Notes: a model not told the origin generated them from the sequence alone. A stretch of 29,642 nt of DNA from Bacteroidales bacterium UBA4243 (GCA_002396205.1 DGXB01000123.1:1-29642); one strand, 5' to 3'. Counted from the first letter of the stretch, positions 15,339-22,448 are shown. Program-made: numbers and translations.

Positions 15339-16292
15339 ATGACTCGAAAATCTACGCTGTGTTTCATGCTTGGGCTTGCCCTTTTGTCGTTGGCCGTCAG
15401 CTCTTGCAAGAAATTTGAAGGCTCGCAAACCGTTCCGGCCTATATCCACATCGAATCCATTCAGGTCGACTCGCTGACGGACTATTTCGTTTATGGCGCC
15501 AACACGCAAAAAATCACCGACGCATGGGTGTATGTCGACGACAACCTCATCGGTGCCTACGAGCTGCCTGCCACATTTCCCGTGTTGAAGCATGGCTCGC
15601 ACAAGGTGGCCATCTATTCGGGCATCAAGGTGGACGGCAGGTCGAGCGCTCGCGACATGTATCCTTTCTACAAGCCTTGCGTCTACCAAAGCGTCAACCT
15701 CGTTGAGGACAGCATCGTCAACCTCAGTCCCGTGGCGACCTACTATCCCATTGGCGACGGCACCAACGTGGCTTGGATGGAGGATTTTGAGACCACCAAC
15801 ACCTTGTTGCCCGACGAATCGAGCGACACTATGCTCGTGCGTTGCACAGGCGCTGATGCATGGCATTCGGCCAACTCGTTCTGGTCGGGCAAGGTGGAGC
15901 TGCCCCCCGATTCGTTGGACTTCATGATTGCCACGGTCGATGAATTCGATTTCTACAAGAGTTTCAATTCCGGCGTTTATTGCTTGCTCGAAATGGACTA
16001 CAACTGCAACGACACTTTCTTTGTTGGCGTGCAATATTATCTTGATTACCAGTTGGTAACGATGCCGTTGGTGAAAGTGACACCCACTGACAAAACCCAC
16101 GAAAAGCCCCAACGGTGGAACAAGATGTACGTCAACATCGGGCCGCAAATGAACAACAACAGCAGGGCATCCTACTTCAAGATCTACTTCACTTCCGATT
16201 TGACAACCTTATATGATCCGCCATATGCACCGATCAACGAGCCGCGATACTATTATTTCGACAACCTGAAACTGCTTTATCGTTCGTTATGA
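15339..16292 (+). CDS. Hypothetical lipoprotein coupled to a sugar transferase gene
   Basis: A 317-residue protein with a lipoprotein signal (MTRKSTLCFMLGLALLSLAVSS before Cys23, then KK). The mature part has an early all-beta section (YIHIESIQVDSLTDYFVYGANTQ, WVYVDDNLIGAYELP) like a small carbohydrate- or protein-binding sandwich. A second part (WMEDFET to YYYFDNLKLLYRSL) has the beta-jellyroll rhythm seen in lectin-like modules. I do not recognise a named family. Its TGA overlaps the ATG of the sugar transferase by four bases, so the two are translated together. A role with the surface glycan is an inference from that coupling. Confidence 0.8.
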   Translation: MTRKSTLCFMLGLALLSLAVSSCKKFEGSQTVPAYIHIESIQVDSLTDYFVYGANTQKITDAWVYVDDNLIGAYELPATFPVLKHGSHKVAIYSGIKVDGRSSARDMYPFYKPCVYQSVNLVEDSIVNLSPVATYYPIGDGTNVAWMEDFETTNTLLPDESSDTMLVRCTGADAWHSANSFWSGKVELPPDSLDFMIATVDEFDFYKSFNSGVYCLLEMDYNCNDTFFVGVQYYLDYQLVTMPLVKVTPTDKTHEKPQRWNKMYVNIGPQMNNNSRASYFKIYFTSDLTTLYDPPYAPINEPRYYYFDNLKLLYRSL

Positions 16293-17713
16293 ATCAGAAA
16301 AGACTGGCAACGCTTTATTTCGTCGTCGATTGGATTGCTTCCATTCTGGCGTGGACGCTGTTCTATTTCTTCCGCAAGGCGCACGAAGACCTTTACATCA
16401 ACTATTGGGACCGCATCACCCATTCGTTCGTTACGCCCAGTTTTTGGATTGGCGTCATCGTCATTCCCATCTGTTGGCTGATCCTCCATGCCGTTACGGG
16501 TGCCTACGAGAAGGTGTACCAAAAGTCGAGGCTGAAAGAGCTGGGACAGACGTTTTTTGTCACGCTTTTGGGGGTCATCGTTTTGTTTTTTGTCGTCATT
16601 CTCGACGATGAAGTGGCTTCCTATAAATCTTATTACCAGTCGTTTATCGCGTTGTTCACCCTACAGTTCCTGATTACCTACATCCCAAGGGTCATCATCA
16701 CGACTTCGGTGATTTCGCGCATCCGTAGCAAAAAGATCGGGTTCAACACGCTGATTGTGGGCAGCAACGACAATGCTTGCGCCATCTATAAGGAAATCGA
16801 GGAGGAGGTGAAGCCGTCGGGCCGTCGCATGATAGGTTTCCTCAATGTGTACGACAAGAAAGAGTATAAGTTGGGCGAGTTTTTGCCGCATATAGGCTCC
16901 TATGACGACATTGAGCGCATCATCAAGGAAAACAATGTAGAAGAGGTCATCATTGCCATCGAGCGTTCCGAAGTGGAGACGATGAAGGTGTTGCTCGCTG
17001 TGGTCGACACGACCGATGCCAACGTGAAGATCATCCCTGCCATGCAAGACCTGGTGTTTGGCAGTGTCAAGCAGTCGGCCATCTGGCAGGCCCCCTTGGT
17101 GCAGGTCACGCCCGAACTGATGCCCATCTGGCAAAGGGTGGTCAAGCGGGCTTTCGACATCGTGGCTTCGGCCTTGGCGCTCATCGTACTCTCGCCCGTG
17201 TTCTTGGTTTGCGCCATCATCGTGAAAAGTACCTCCAAGGGTCCCGTCTTTTATGTGCAGGAGCGCATCGGCAAAGGTGGCAAGCCCTTCAAGATGGCCA
17301 AGTTCCGCAGCATGAGGGTCGATGCCGAGTCGAGCGGAACGCCTCAGCTTTCGAGCGACGACGACCCACGCATCACCAAGTTCGGCAAGTTCATGCGCAA
17401 GGTGCGCCTCGACGAGATCCCACAGTTCTGGACCGTGCTGAAAGGCGACATGTCGCTGGTGGGCTATCGTCCTGAGCGTCAGTATTTCATCGACAAGATC
17501 ATGGAAAAGGCGCCTTACTACCGCCTCCTTCTGAAAGTGAAGCCTGGCATCACCAGTTGGGGCGAGGTAAAATACGGCTACGCCGAAAACGTCGACGAGA
17601 TGATCGAACGCCTGAAATATGACGTGCTCTACATCGAGAACGTAAGCCTTGGCTTAGACATTAAGATTTTGATTTACACCGTCTTGATTGTCATCCAAGG
17701 CCGTGGCAAGTGA
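16289..17713 (+). CDS. Polyprenyl-phosphate sugar-1-phosphate transferase (polyPGT/WcaJ-WbaP type)
   Basis: A 474-residue membrane enzyme that starts glycan assembly by moving a sugar-phosphate from a nucleotide sugar to undecaprenyl phosphate. The N-terminus has four to five membrane helices (about 8-27, 52-71, 88-106, 118-138). A Rossmann-like domain (152-260, LIVGSNDNACAIYKEIEEE) follows. The catalytic domain (285-474) begins with the re-entrant helix KRAFDIVASALALIVLSPV (break at Ser302-Pro303). It includes GPVFYVQERIGKGGKPF, KFRSM and RLDEIPQFW with the catalytic Asp375-Glu376 dyad, then LKGDMSLVGYRPER (Tyr where Pro is more usual). The sugar is not predictable. The last 60 bases overlap the end of tdk on the other strand. 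Confidence 0.92.
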   Translation: MNQKRLATLYFVVDWIASILAWTLFYFFRKAHEDLYINYWDRITHSFVTPSFWIGVIVIPICWLILHAVTGAYEKVYQKSRLKELGQTFFVTLLGVIVLFFVVILDDEVASYKSYYQSFIALFTLQFLITYIPRVIITTSVISRIRSKKIGFNTLIVGSNDNACAIYKEIEEEVKPSGRRMIGFLNVYDKKEYKLGEFLPHIGSYDDIERIIKENNVEEVIIAIERSEVETMKVLLAVVDTTDANVKIIPAMQDLVFGSVKQSAIWQAPLVQVTPELMPIWQRVVKRAFDIVASALALIVLSPVFLVCAIIVKSTSKGPVFYVQERIGKGGKPFKMAKFRSMRVDAESSGTPQLSSDDDPRITKFGKFMRKVRLDEIPQFWTVLKGDMSLVGYRPERQYFIDKIMEKAPYYRLLLKVKPGITSWGEVKYGYAENVDEMIERLKYDVLYIENVSLGLDIKILIYTVLIVIQGRGK

Positions 17714-18289
17714 CTTTTCCTCCTTCGCCTTCAGATAACAAGCCCTGCACAAAGGCTCATAGCTTTCCGTTTCGCCCAAAACCACCAATTTGTCGCCGGC
17801 GATGGTGCGGTGCGAGAATTGTGCCTGACTGCCGCATCGCACGCAAATGGCATGAACCTTGGTGACATCCTCGGCAATGGCCATCAGCTTGGGCATCGGG
17901 CCGAAAGGTTTGCCCATGAAGTCCATGTCGAGGCCGGCAATGATGACGCGAACGCCTTGGTTGGCCAACTGCTCGCATACGTTAGGAAGCTCATCATCAA
18001 GGAATTGCGCTTCGTCAATGCCAATGACGTCAACATCGTTGGCGTAGAAAAGGATCTCGCTGGCACTCTCCACAGGGATGGAATGCAAGGCCGTGGCATT
18101 GTGCGAAACCACGTCTTCCTCACTATAGCGAGTGTCGACACCAGGCTTGAAGATTTCGACCTTCAGCTTGGCGATTTTTGCGCGTTTCAACCTGCGGATC
18201 AGTTCTTCCGTCTTGCCCGAAAACATCGAGCCGCAAATCACTTCAATCCAGCCTTGCGATTTATTGTGAGAATCTTTTTCGAGGAACAT
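17654..18289 (-). CDS. tdk: Thymidine kinase, TK1 type
   Basis: Phosphorylates thymidine with ATP (salvage), cytoplasmic. It is 211 residues. The P-loop is GSMFSGKT (20-27), the Walker B-like GIDEAQF is at 90-96 with the catalytic Glu, and AGLDMDFMGKPFGPM carries the lasso region. The zinc site is C149-x2-C152 and C181-x2-C184. The C-terminal tail after the last Cys pair (about 27 residues, ending NQNLNV) is encoded opposite the last 20 codons of the sugar transferase. A clear -7 box is 46 bases upstream of the ATG (18335-18342). Divergent from the acidic repeat protein gene. Confidence 0.95.
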   Translation of the reverse strand: MFLEKDSHNKSQGWIEVICGSMFSGKTEELIRRLKRAKIAKLKVEIFKPGVDTRYSEEDVVSHNATALHSIPVESASEILFYANDVDVIGIDEAQFLDDELPNVCEQLANQGVRVIIAGLDMDFMGKPFGPMPKLMAIAEDVTKVHAICVRCGSQAQFSHRTIAGDKLVVLGETESYEPLCRACYLKAKEEKSLATALDDNQDGVNQNLNV

Positions 18290-18334
18290 GTCAGTGGAAA
18301 GATAAAATTAGTACTTTAGCGATTTCTTAGAGAG

Positions 18335-18342
18335 CAAAAATA
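18335..18342 (-). promoter_or_regulatory. tdk promoter -7 box
   Basis: Read on the minus strand this is TATTTTTG followed by C, an exact TAnnTTTG match. The tdk ATG (18289) follows after 45 bases. The opposite gene starts at 18357; its own possible box (TACTTTAG, 18312-18319) is one base off consensus. Confidence 0.6.
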
Positions 18343-18356
18343 AAGATAATTCCTAT

Positions 18357-19526
18357 ATGAACGAAAAATTTGAGAGCCAAAAAGAAAGATTGCTTTCCAT
18401 CAAGCACGAAATCAGTCTGTTATATCAACAAGTAAACTACCTGATAAGGAACGAAAAACCGCTTGAACTGCTCGATTTGGACGTGCTGATGAACCGCACG
18501 CACACCCTCTACGACATGCTTTGTGCCATCAATGTGGGCGATGAGATGCAGGACGACGATTTCGACTTCGACCCCGAAGCCTTCATGGGCCTCTTCGACG
18601 GCACGACGCACGACGAGCCTACCGAACAGCCAACGGATAAGCCTGAACCTATCGAAGAGCCTCAACCAGTAGCTGAACCTGAGCCTTTTGATGAGCCTGT
18701 TGAGGAAGTGGAGCTTGAACCCGAACTCGAACCAGAGCTTGAACCCGAACTTGAGCCCGAACTAGAACCTGAACCCGAACCAGAGCCTGAACCCGAACCC
18801 GTTGTAGCTGTGGAAGAGCCTGTGATTGCGACGCCAGCCGCAACAGAAGTGCCAGCCCAAGCACTTGCTACTGAGGCTGCTACAGAGACTGCCGACGACG
18901 ACAAACCCTTGGGCGACGAGTATGGCTTTTTCTTCCGATTCGAGGATCCCGTGCAGGAAGAAATCCCAACGGCTGAACCGAAGCCGGAGCCTGAACCGAC
19001 GAACGAAGGCCGTGTGGTGCATGTGATGGAGGCCATTCCCGAAGAGGATATTCCCGAGCGCGACCGCGTGAGTGGCGAGGAATTGGTGCACGACAATCCC
19101 TTCGAGATGCCGAAAATGGAGAATGAAATGCCCTTTGCCGAAGAGGAGATGGAACGCCACAACTCGGAATCGGTGGCCGGCTTTTTCGACCAGGACGACG
19201 ACTCAGGCTTTGAACTTTCGACGGGAGGCGAGACCTTGGGCGAAAAAATGATGCGTGAGGACCATTCGTTGGCCGCCAAGTTGCAGCAAAACCCTGTCCG
19301 CGACCTGAAATCAGTCATCGGTATCAACGACAAGTTTTTGTTTGTCAACGAGTTGTTTGGCGGAAGCATGGAAAAATACAACAAGTCCATCGAAAACCTC
19401 AACGACCTCAAGACCTTGAACGGTGCTATGATTTACTTGAACGAGTTGAAAATCGAGTTGCAGTGGAACAGCAGCAACGAGGCCTATCTAAAGCTGAAAG
19501 AGCTGGTTTCCAGAAAGTTTGAATGA
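18357..19526 (+). CDS. Acidic Glu-Pro repeat protein, conserved C-terminal domain, function unknown
   Basis: A 389-residue soluble, strongly acidic protein without signal peptide or membrane helix. Residues 1-60 look helical (ESQKERLLSIKHEISLLYQQVNYLI). Residues 80-240 are disordered, with a core of five ELEP units followed by EP repeats (bases 18711-18800). Short acidic motifs follow (GFFFRFEDP, NPFEMPKMENEMPF, GFFDQDDDSGFELS). Residues about 300-389 form a compact helical domain (LKSVIGINDKFLFVNELFGGSMEKYNKSIENLNDL ... ELQW). From memory, a similar C-terminal block (IGINDKFLFxNELF) occurs in other Bacteroidota proteins of unknown function. Its stop overlaps a potential rsmI ATG (19523), so it is probably in an operon with rsmI. 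Confidence 0.8.
   Translation: MNEKFESQKERLLSIKHEISLLYQQVNYLIRNEKPLELLDLDVLMNRTHTLYDMLCAINVGDEMQDDDFDFDPEAFMGLFDGTTHDEPTEQPTDKPEPIEEPQPVAEPEPFDEPVEEVELEPELEPELEPELEPELEPEPEPEPEPEPVVAVEEPVIATPAATEVPAQALATEAATETADDDKPLGDEYGFFFRFEDPVQEEIPTAEPKPEPEPTNEGRVVHVMEAIPEEDIPERDRVSGEELVHDNPFEMPKMENEMPFAEEEMERHNSESVAGFFDQDDDSGFELSTGGETLGEKMMREDHSLAAKLQQNPVRDLKSVIGINDKFLFVNELFGGSMEKYNKSIENLNDLKTLNGAMIYLNELKIELQWNSSNEAYLKLKELVSRKFE
18711..18800 (+). repeat. In-frame ELEP/EP coding repeat
   Basis: Thirty codons encode five ELEP units and then five EP dipeptides. The units use different synonymous codons (GAA/GAG, CTT/CTC/CTA, CCC/CCA/CCT), so the repeat is strict at protein level but varied at DNA level. 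This suggests an old repeat kept by selection rather than recent slippage. Confidence 0.85.
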
Positions 19527-19528
19527 CT

Positions 19529-20239
19529 ATGGCGAAGCTCTATCTTGTGCCCACACCCATCGGCAATCTCGAAGACATCACCCTTCGGGCCATCCGTGTC
19601 CTCAAGGAGGTTGACGGCATCCTTGCCGAGGACACGCGAACGTCGGGCAACTTGCTGCGCCATCTCGACATCAGCAAGCCGATGACGGCCTTCCACATCC
19701 GCAACGAGCATCAGGTTGTGGAACGCATCGCCGACCGCATCGAGGCGGGCGAGACCTTGGCCTTGGTGACCGATGCCGGAACGCCTGCCATCTCCGACCC
19801 GGGGTTTTTATTGGTGCGCGAGTGTGTCAAAAGGGGCATTGAGGTGGAATGTCTGCCTGGGCCTACGGCTTTTGTGCCCGCGTTGGTCAATTCAGGATTG
19901 CCGGCCGAGAAGTTCATCTTTGAGGGTTTTTTGCCGCATAAGAAAGGCCGCCAAACCAAGCTGAAAGATGTGGCCGCTTACCCCTATACGACCATTCTCT
20001 ATGAGTCGCCGTTCCGTCTGCTGAAGACCTTGCAGCAACTGGCCGAGGTTTGCGGCAGCGAAAGGAAAGTCAGTGTTTCGCGCGAGCTGACCAAGATACA
20101 TGAGGAAAACGCCCGAGGCACTTTGGCTGAGGTGATTGAACATTTCTCCAAGAAGGAGATAAAAGGCGAAATCGTCATCGTTTTGGAAGGTAGGGACGTT
20201 GCGAGCAACGTCTCCATCAACGATGATGACGAGGAATAA
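19529..20239 (+). CDS. rsmI: 16S rRNA (cytidine1402-2'-O)-methyltransferase
   Basis: A tetrapyrrole-methylase-fold SAM enzyme that methylates the ribose of C1402 in the decoding centre. With the start at ATG 19529 the protein begins MAKLYLVPTPIGNLEDITLR, the classic RsmI start; ATG 19523 two codons earlier overlaps the previous stop. It is 236 residues. Other blocks are GILAEDTRTSGNLL, FHIRNEHQ, VTDAGTPAISDPGF, CLPGPTAFVPALVNSGLP, FEGFLPHKKGRQ and TILYESPFRLLKTL. The last 16 or so residues (GRDVASNVSINDDDEE) are not family-conserved, and part is encoded by a palindromic repeat (20190-20217). Confidence 0.95.
   Translation: MAKLYLVPTPIGNLEDITLRAIRVLKEVDGILAEDTRTSGNLLRHLDISKPMTAFHIRNEHQVVERIADRIEAGETLALVTDAGTPAISDPGFLLVRECVKRGIEVECLPGPTAFVPALVNSGLPAEKFIFEGFLPHKKGRQTKLKDVAAYPYTTILYESPFRLLKTLQQLAEVCGSERKVSVSRELTKIHEENARGTLAEVIEHFSKKEIKGEIVIVLEGRDVASNVSINDDDEE
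20190..20217 (+). repeat. Palindromic repeat inside the 3' end of rsmI
   Basis: GACGTTGC (20195-20202) and GCAACGTC (20205-20212) form a perfect 8-bp stem with a two-base loop, and flanking GTAG and CTCC extend the similarity. It resembles the widespread intergenic palindrome of the form GTAGAGACGTTGC/GCAACGTCTCTAC. It is read in frame as about residues 221-230 of RsmI. A second member of the family lies at 20260-20289. Confidence 0.75.
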
Positions 20240-20266
20240 AACTGTAGAGGGAATAAAACTGTAGAG
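20233..20266 (+). repeat. Perfect 17-bp tandem duplication at the rsmI stop
   Basis: GGAATAAAACTGTAGAG occurs twice in direct succession (20233-20249 and 20250-20266). The first copy contains the rsmI TAA; the second runs into the palindrome at 20260-20289. The copies are identical, so the duplication is recent or maintained. Confidence 0.85.
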
Positions 20267-20289
20267 ACGCGCCACGGCACGTCTCTACA
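20260..20289. terminator. Palindromic repeat between convergent genes, possible two-way terminator
   Basis: TGTAGAGACG (20260-20269) and CGTCTCTACA (20280-20289) are a perfect 10-bp inverted repeat with an inner GCC/GGC pair. It sits between rsmI (plus) and the beta-barrel gene (minus, stop at 20292). There is no T-run, so termination is an inference. It belongs to the same repeat family as 20190-20217. Confidence 0.55.
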
Positions 20290-20291
20290 AT

Positions 20292-20960
20292 TCAGAACGC
20301 GAATGAGAGTCGGGTGTAAAAATCCCTGATCACGTCTTTACGTCCGCCGCTGAAGCCCAAGGCATAGTCGACGACGTCGATGACGGAGACACCGCAGCTG
20401 AGGTAGACGCGGTAGATTTTAAGGCCTATGCCGCCGCCTGTGTACAAGCCCGTCGACATGTAGCGATGCTCGCCATTGGGGTCGTTGCATGTGACATATC
20501 CAGCGGGAATCGAATAGCCGATGCGGCCTTCTATGAAGGGGCTGACCGGCGCATGTGGAAACGCGAATTTCAAACTGGCATAGACGGGCATGGTGTGGAT
20601 GTAGGTTTCCTGCATGTTGTCGAACAAACGGCAGTGCTCGCCGTAGCTTGAGTAGTATTCCGCGCCAAGCCCTATGCTGGTGCAGTGCCCGAGTTGGTAT
20701 TCGGCCATGGCGCCCACGCTGAAGTGGTAAGGGATTTCGTGCCTGAAGATGGCTCCGAAGTCCCAAAAGCCGAGGTCGCCAATCGCGTGAAACCGGAACT
20801 CTCCGACGGGGCTGTAGATGCAATCTGGAGCATATCTTAGACGGGATTGAACCATATGTCTGGGTGGTTCACGATGGCGCTGACGAGGCGGACGAATCTG
20901 AGCCTCAGCCGTCAACGTAACAGCCATCAGGAGGCAAATGGATAACAGGAACTTTTTCAT
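20292..20960 (-). CDS. Outer-membrane beta-barrel protein, OmpA/OmpW-like size, function unknown
   Basis: A 222-residue protein with a Sec signal peptide (MKKFLLSICLLMAVTLTAEAQ, cut near residue 21). A short basic Pro/Arg-rich stretch (IRPPRQRHREPPRH) follows, and then alternating amphipathic strands (FHAIGDLGFWDFGAIF, FSVGAMAEYQLG, SIGLGAEYYSSYG, MPVYASLKFAF, SPFIEGRIGYSIP, TGGGIGLKIYRVYLSCGVSVIDVVDYALGF). It ends FYTRLSFAF with a C-terminal Phe, as in many outer-membrane barrels. It matches the general Bacteroidota small-barrel pattern with about eight strands; no specific ligand or function can be given. It lies 65 bases downstream of the flavinylated lipoprotein gene on the same strand. 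Confidence 0.8.
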   Translation of the reverse strand: MKKFLLSICLLMAVTLTAEAQIRPPRQRHREPPRHMVQSRLRYAPDCIYSPVGEFRFHAIGDLGFWDFGAIFRHEIPYHFSVGAMAEYQLGHCTSIGLGAEYYSSYGEHCRLFDNMQETYIHTMPVYASLKFAFPHAPVSPFIEGRIGYSIPAGYVTCNDPNGEHRYMSTGLYTGGGIGLKIYRVYLSCGVSVIDVVDYALGFSGGRKDVIRDFYTRLSFAF

Positions 20961-21025
20961 AAGGCAGTCAATTGTAGGTTGTTAATGCCTTTGATGATTA
21001 CAAAAACCGTACCAAGAAAATAACT

Positions 21026-21526
21026 TTATTTCTTGAGTTGTCTTTCATAGGCTTTCAGGCGGGCGACGAGGCTCTGCTTCACCCCCGTCGAGGTGTAGGT
21101 GGCACCGCTCACGGCATCCACTTCCTTGCCGATGGCTTCTGAAGGCGTGAGGCCGTTCCAGGCTTCGTAGAGGCCGCCATCGACAACGCGCTGCGCGAAA
21201 CGGGGAGTCTCTTCGTTTTCCAGCAAAACGACTTGCTGGATGCGTCCTTCGGCATCCAAGGCGATCATCAGGGGCGTGGGGCCATTGAAGCCCTTGATGT
21301 CGTCGGAATAGGGCGACGAGTAGAGCACTGTGCCGATTTTGTCGCCTTTGGCATCCTTGATTTCATAGAAGGCCGTGTCGATGGTCTTGGTCTTGGCGGC
21401 ATCGGCGAAGTAGTCCTTGACTTCCTCGACGGGCAGGGCGGGCCATTTCACTTCTTGTTGGCAGGCGGAAAAGCTCAGCACGGTGGCGAGCATCAAACCG
21501 CCTAAGGTCTTTTTGATAGCGTTCAT
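21026..21526 (-). CDS. FMN-binding domain lipoprotein (flavinylated, RnfG/NqrC-like domain)
   Basis: A 166-residue exported lipoprotein with lipid Cys22 (signal MNAIKKTLGGLMLATVLSFSA) and one FMN-binding domain. The flavinylation motif is DAVSGATYTS (137-146). By analogy to NqrC/RnfG, FMN would be joined through phosphate to Thr145 by an ApbE transferase, which is not in this window. Supporting blocks are GFNGPTPLMIALDAEGRI, NEETPRFAQRV and TPSEAIGKEVDAVSG. There is no membrane anchor helix as in RnfG/NqrC, so it is a stand-alone carrier likely to take part in electron transfer outside the inner membrane. ATG 21526 was chosen since the longer frame to 21577 crosses the promoter (21552-21559). 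Confidence 0.87.
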   Translation of the reverse strand: MNAIKKTLGGLMLATVLSFSACQQEVKWPALPVEEVKDYFADAAKTKTIDTAFYEIKDAKGDKIGTVLYSSPYSDDIKGFNGPTPLMIALDAEGRIQQVVLLENEETPRFAQRVVDGGLYEAWNGLTPSEAIGKEVDAVSGATYTSTGVKQSLVARLKAYERQLKK

Positions 21527-21551
21527 TGCTTTGCTTTTTTGAATTTTCGTG

Positions 21552-21559
21552 CAAAAATA
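21552..21559 (-). promoter_or_regulatory. Promoter -7 box of the FMN-binding lipoprotein gene
   Basis: On the minus strand the sequence is TATTTTTG followed by C. The ATG at 21526 lies 25 bases downstream, a short leader like that of other genes in this window. It lies back to back with the udk promoter, 55 bases away. Confidence 0.65.
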
Positions 21560-21614
21560 GGCAAAAACTCGCAACAATTGAACAGTTAAACACCCAACAA
21601 ATCGACAAAAACAC

Positions 21615-21622
21615 TATCTTTG
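21615..21622 (+). promoter_or_regulatory. udk promoter -7 box
   Basis: TATCTTTG followed by CC matches TAnnTTTG exactly. The udk ATG at 21698 leaves a leader of about 70 bases that contains the heptamer repeat at 21662-21689. Confidence 0.65.
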
Positions 21623-21661
21623 CCCCGAAATCAGTTGACGGTTATCCGTAAAAACCATCAA

Positions 21662-21689
21662 CTCTAAACCCTAAACTCTAAACTCTAAA
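21662..21689 (+). repeat. Telomere-like heptamer repeat in the udk leader
   Basis: Four tandem heptamers (CTCTAAA, CCCTAAA, CTCTAAA, CTCTAAA) directly precede CTAAAAAAAATG. The repeat has no G, is probably unstructured in RNA, and could vary in unit number by slippage. Confidence 0.8.
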
Positions 21690-21697
21690 CTAAAAAA

Positions 21698-22306
21698 ATG
21701 TTAGTCATAGGAATCGCAGGCGGCTCGGGTTCGGGAAAGACCACCGTCGTGAAAGAATTGGTAAGGCAGTTGCCAGAGAACTCTGTATCAGTCATTTCGC
21801 AGGATGCTTACTATTACGACAACGGCGACAAGTCGCCTGAGGAGAAGAAGCAAATCAACTTCGACCATCCCGATGCCATCGAGTGGGACCTGCTCATCGA
21901 CCATCTCGACCGGCTGAAACGTGGCGAGACCATCCCCATGCCCATCTACACTTATGTGACCTGTGCACGCTCGAAAGAGGTGATTTATGTGCATCCCACC
22001 GAGGTCATCATCGTGGAAGGCATCATGGTGTTGACCCAAGAGGAGCTGCGCAACCGCATGGATATCAAAGTGTTTGTAGATACCGATGGCGACGAGCGTC
22101 TGATGCGCATCATCCGTCGCGACATTGCCGAGCGTGGCCGCACGTGGGAGGACGTGTTGCGCCACTATCAGACCTTCGTCAAGCCCATGCACCAGCAGTT
22201 CATCGAGCCTACCAAGCGCACTGCCGACATCATCCTACCACGTGGCTCAAGCCCTGTGGTGGTTGACATCCTTGCATCGCGGATTAGGATGCATCTGGGG
22301 AAGTGA
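21698..22306 (+). CDS. udk: Uridine kinase
   Basis: Phosphorylates uridine and cytidine with ATP or GTP (pyrimidine salvage). It is 202 residues. The P-loop is GGSGSGKT (8-15). The substrate block ISQDAYYYDNGDKSPEEK carries the catalytic Asp. FDHPDAIEWDLL, the GxxIxxPxY-like GETIPMPIYTYVTCAR, IIVEGIMVL, FVDTDGDERLMRRI-like FVDTDGDERLMRIIRRD and RGRTWEDVLRHY are all typical. It is the third nucleoside kinase in the window, after the dNK and tdk. It is followed by a shared terminator facing tRNA-Gln. Confidence 0.96.
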   Translation: MLVIGIAGGSGSGKTTVVKELVRQLPENSVSVISQDAYYYDNGDKSPEEKKQINFDHPDAIEWDLLIDHLDRLKRGETIPMPIYTYVTCARSKEVIYVHPTEVIIVEGIMVLTQEELRNRMDIKVFVDTDGDERLMRIIRRDIAERGRTWEDVLRHYQTFVKPMHQQFIEPTKRTADIILPRGSSPVVVDILASRIRMHLGK

Positions 22307-22333
22307 CTGGAAACCAATGTAAAACGAAAAAAG

Positions 22334-22352
22334 CCGAACGAAAAACGCTCGG
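22334..22352. terminator. Two-way terminator between udk and tRNA-Gln
   Basis: The stem CCGAACG (22334-22340) / CGCTCGG (22346-22352) has a five-base loop. On the plus strand it has one A-C mismatch and is followed by nine T (22353-22361). On the minus strand the same position is a G-U pair and the stem is followed, after one C, by six U (22327-22332). It therefore fits best as the terminator of the tRNA and can also serve udk. Confidence 0.8.
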
Positions 22353-22362
22353 TTTTTTTTTG

Positions 22363-22435
22363 TTGCCCAACCAGGGTTCGAACCTGGACTTTACTGATCC
22401 AGAGTCAGTCGTGTTGCCAATTACACCATTGGGCA
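22363..22435 (-). tRNA. tRNA-Gln (anticodon CUG)
   Basis: A 73-base cloverleaf on the minus strand including the discriminator base A. Acceptor TGCCCAA/TTGGGCA, D-stem GTGT/ACAC with loop AATTGGCA, anticodon stem ACTGA/TCAGT with loop CTCTGGA (anticodon CTG, read as Gln CAG), five-base variable loop, and T-arm CCAGG-TTCGAAC-CCTGG all pair fully. The U1-A72 first pair is usual for bacterial tRNA-Gln. CCA is not encoded (CAA follows), so it must be added by the CCA enzyme. It has its own promoter and terminator. Confidence 0.96.
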
Positions 22436-22448
22436 TCGATTACGGCTG

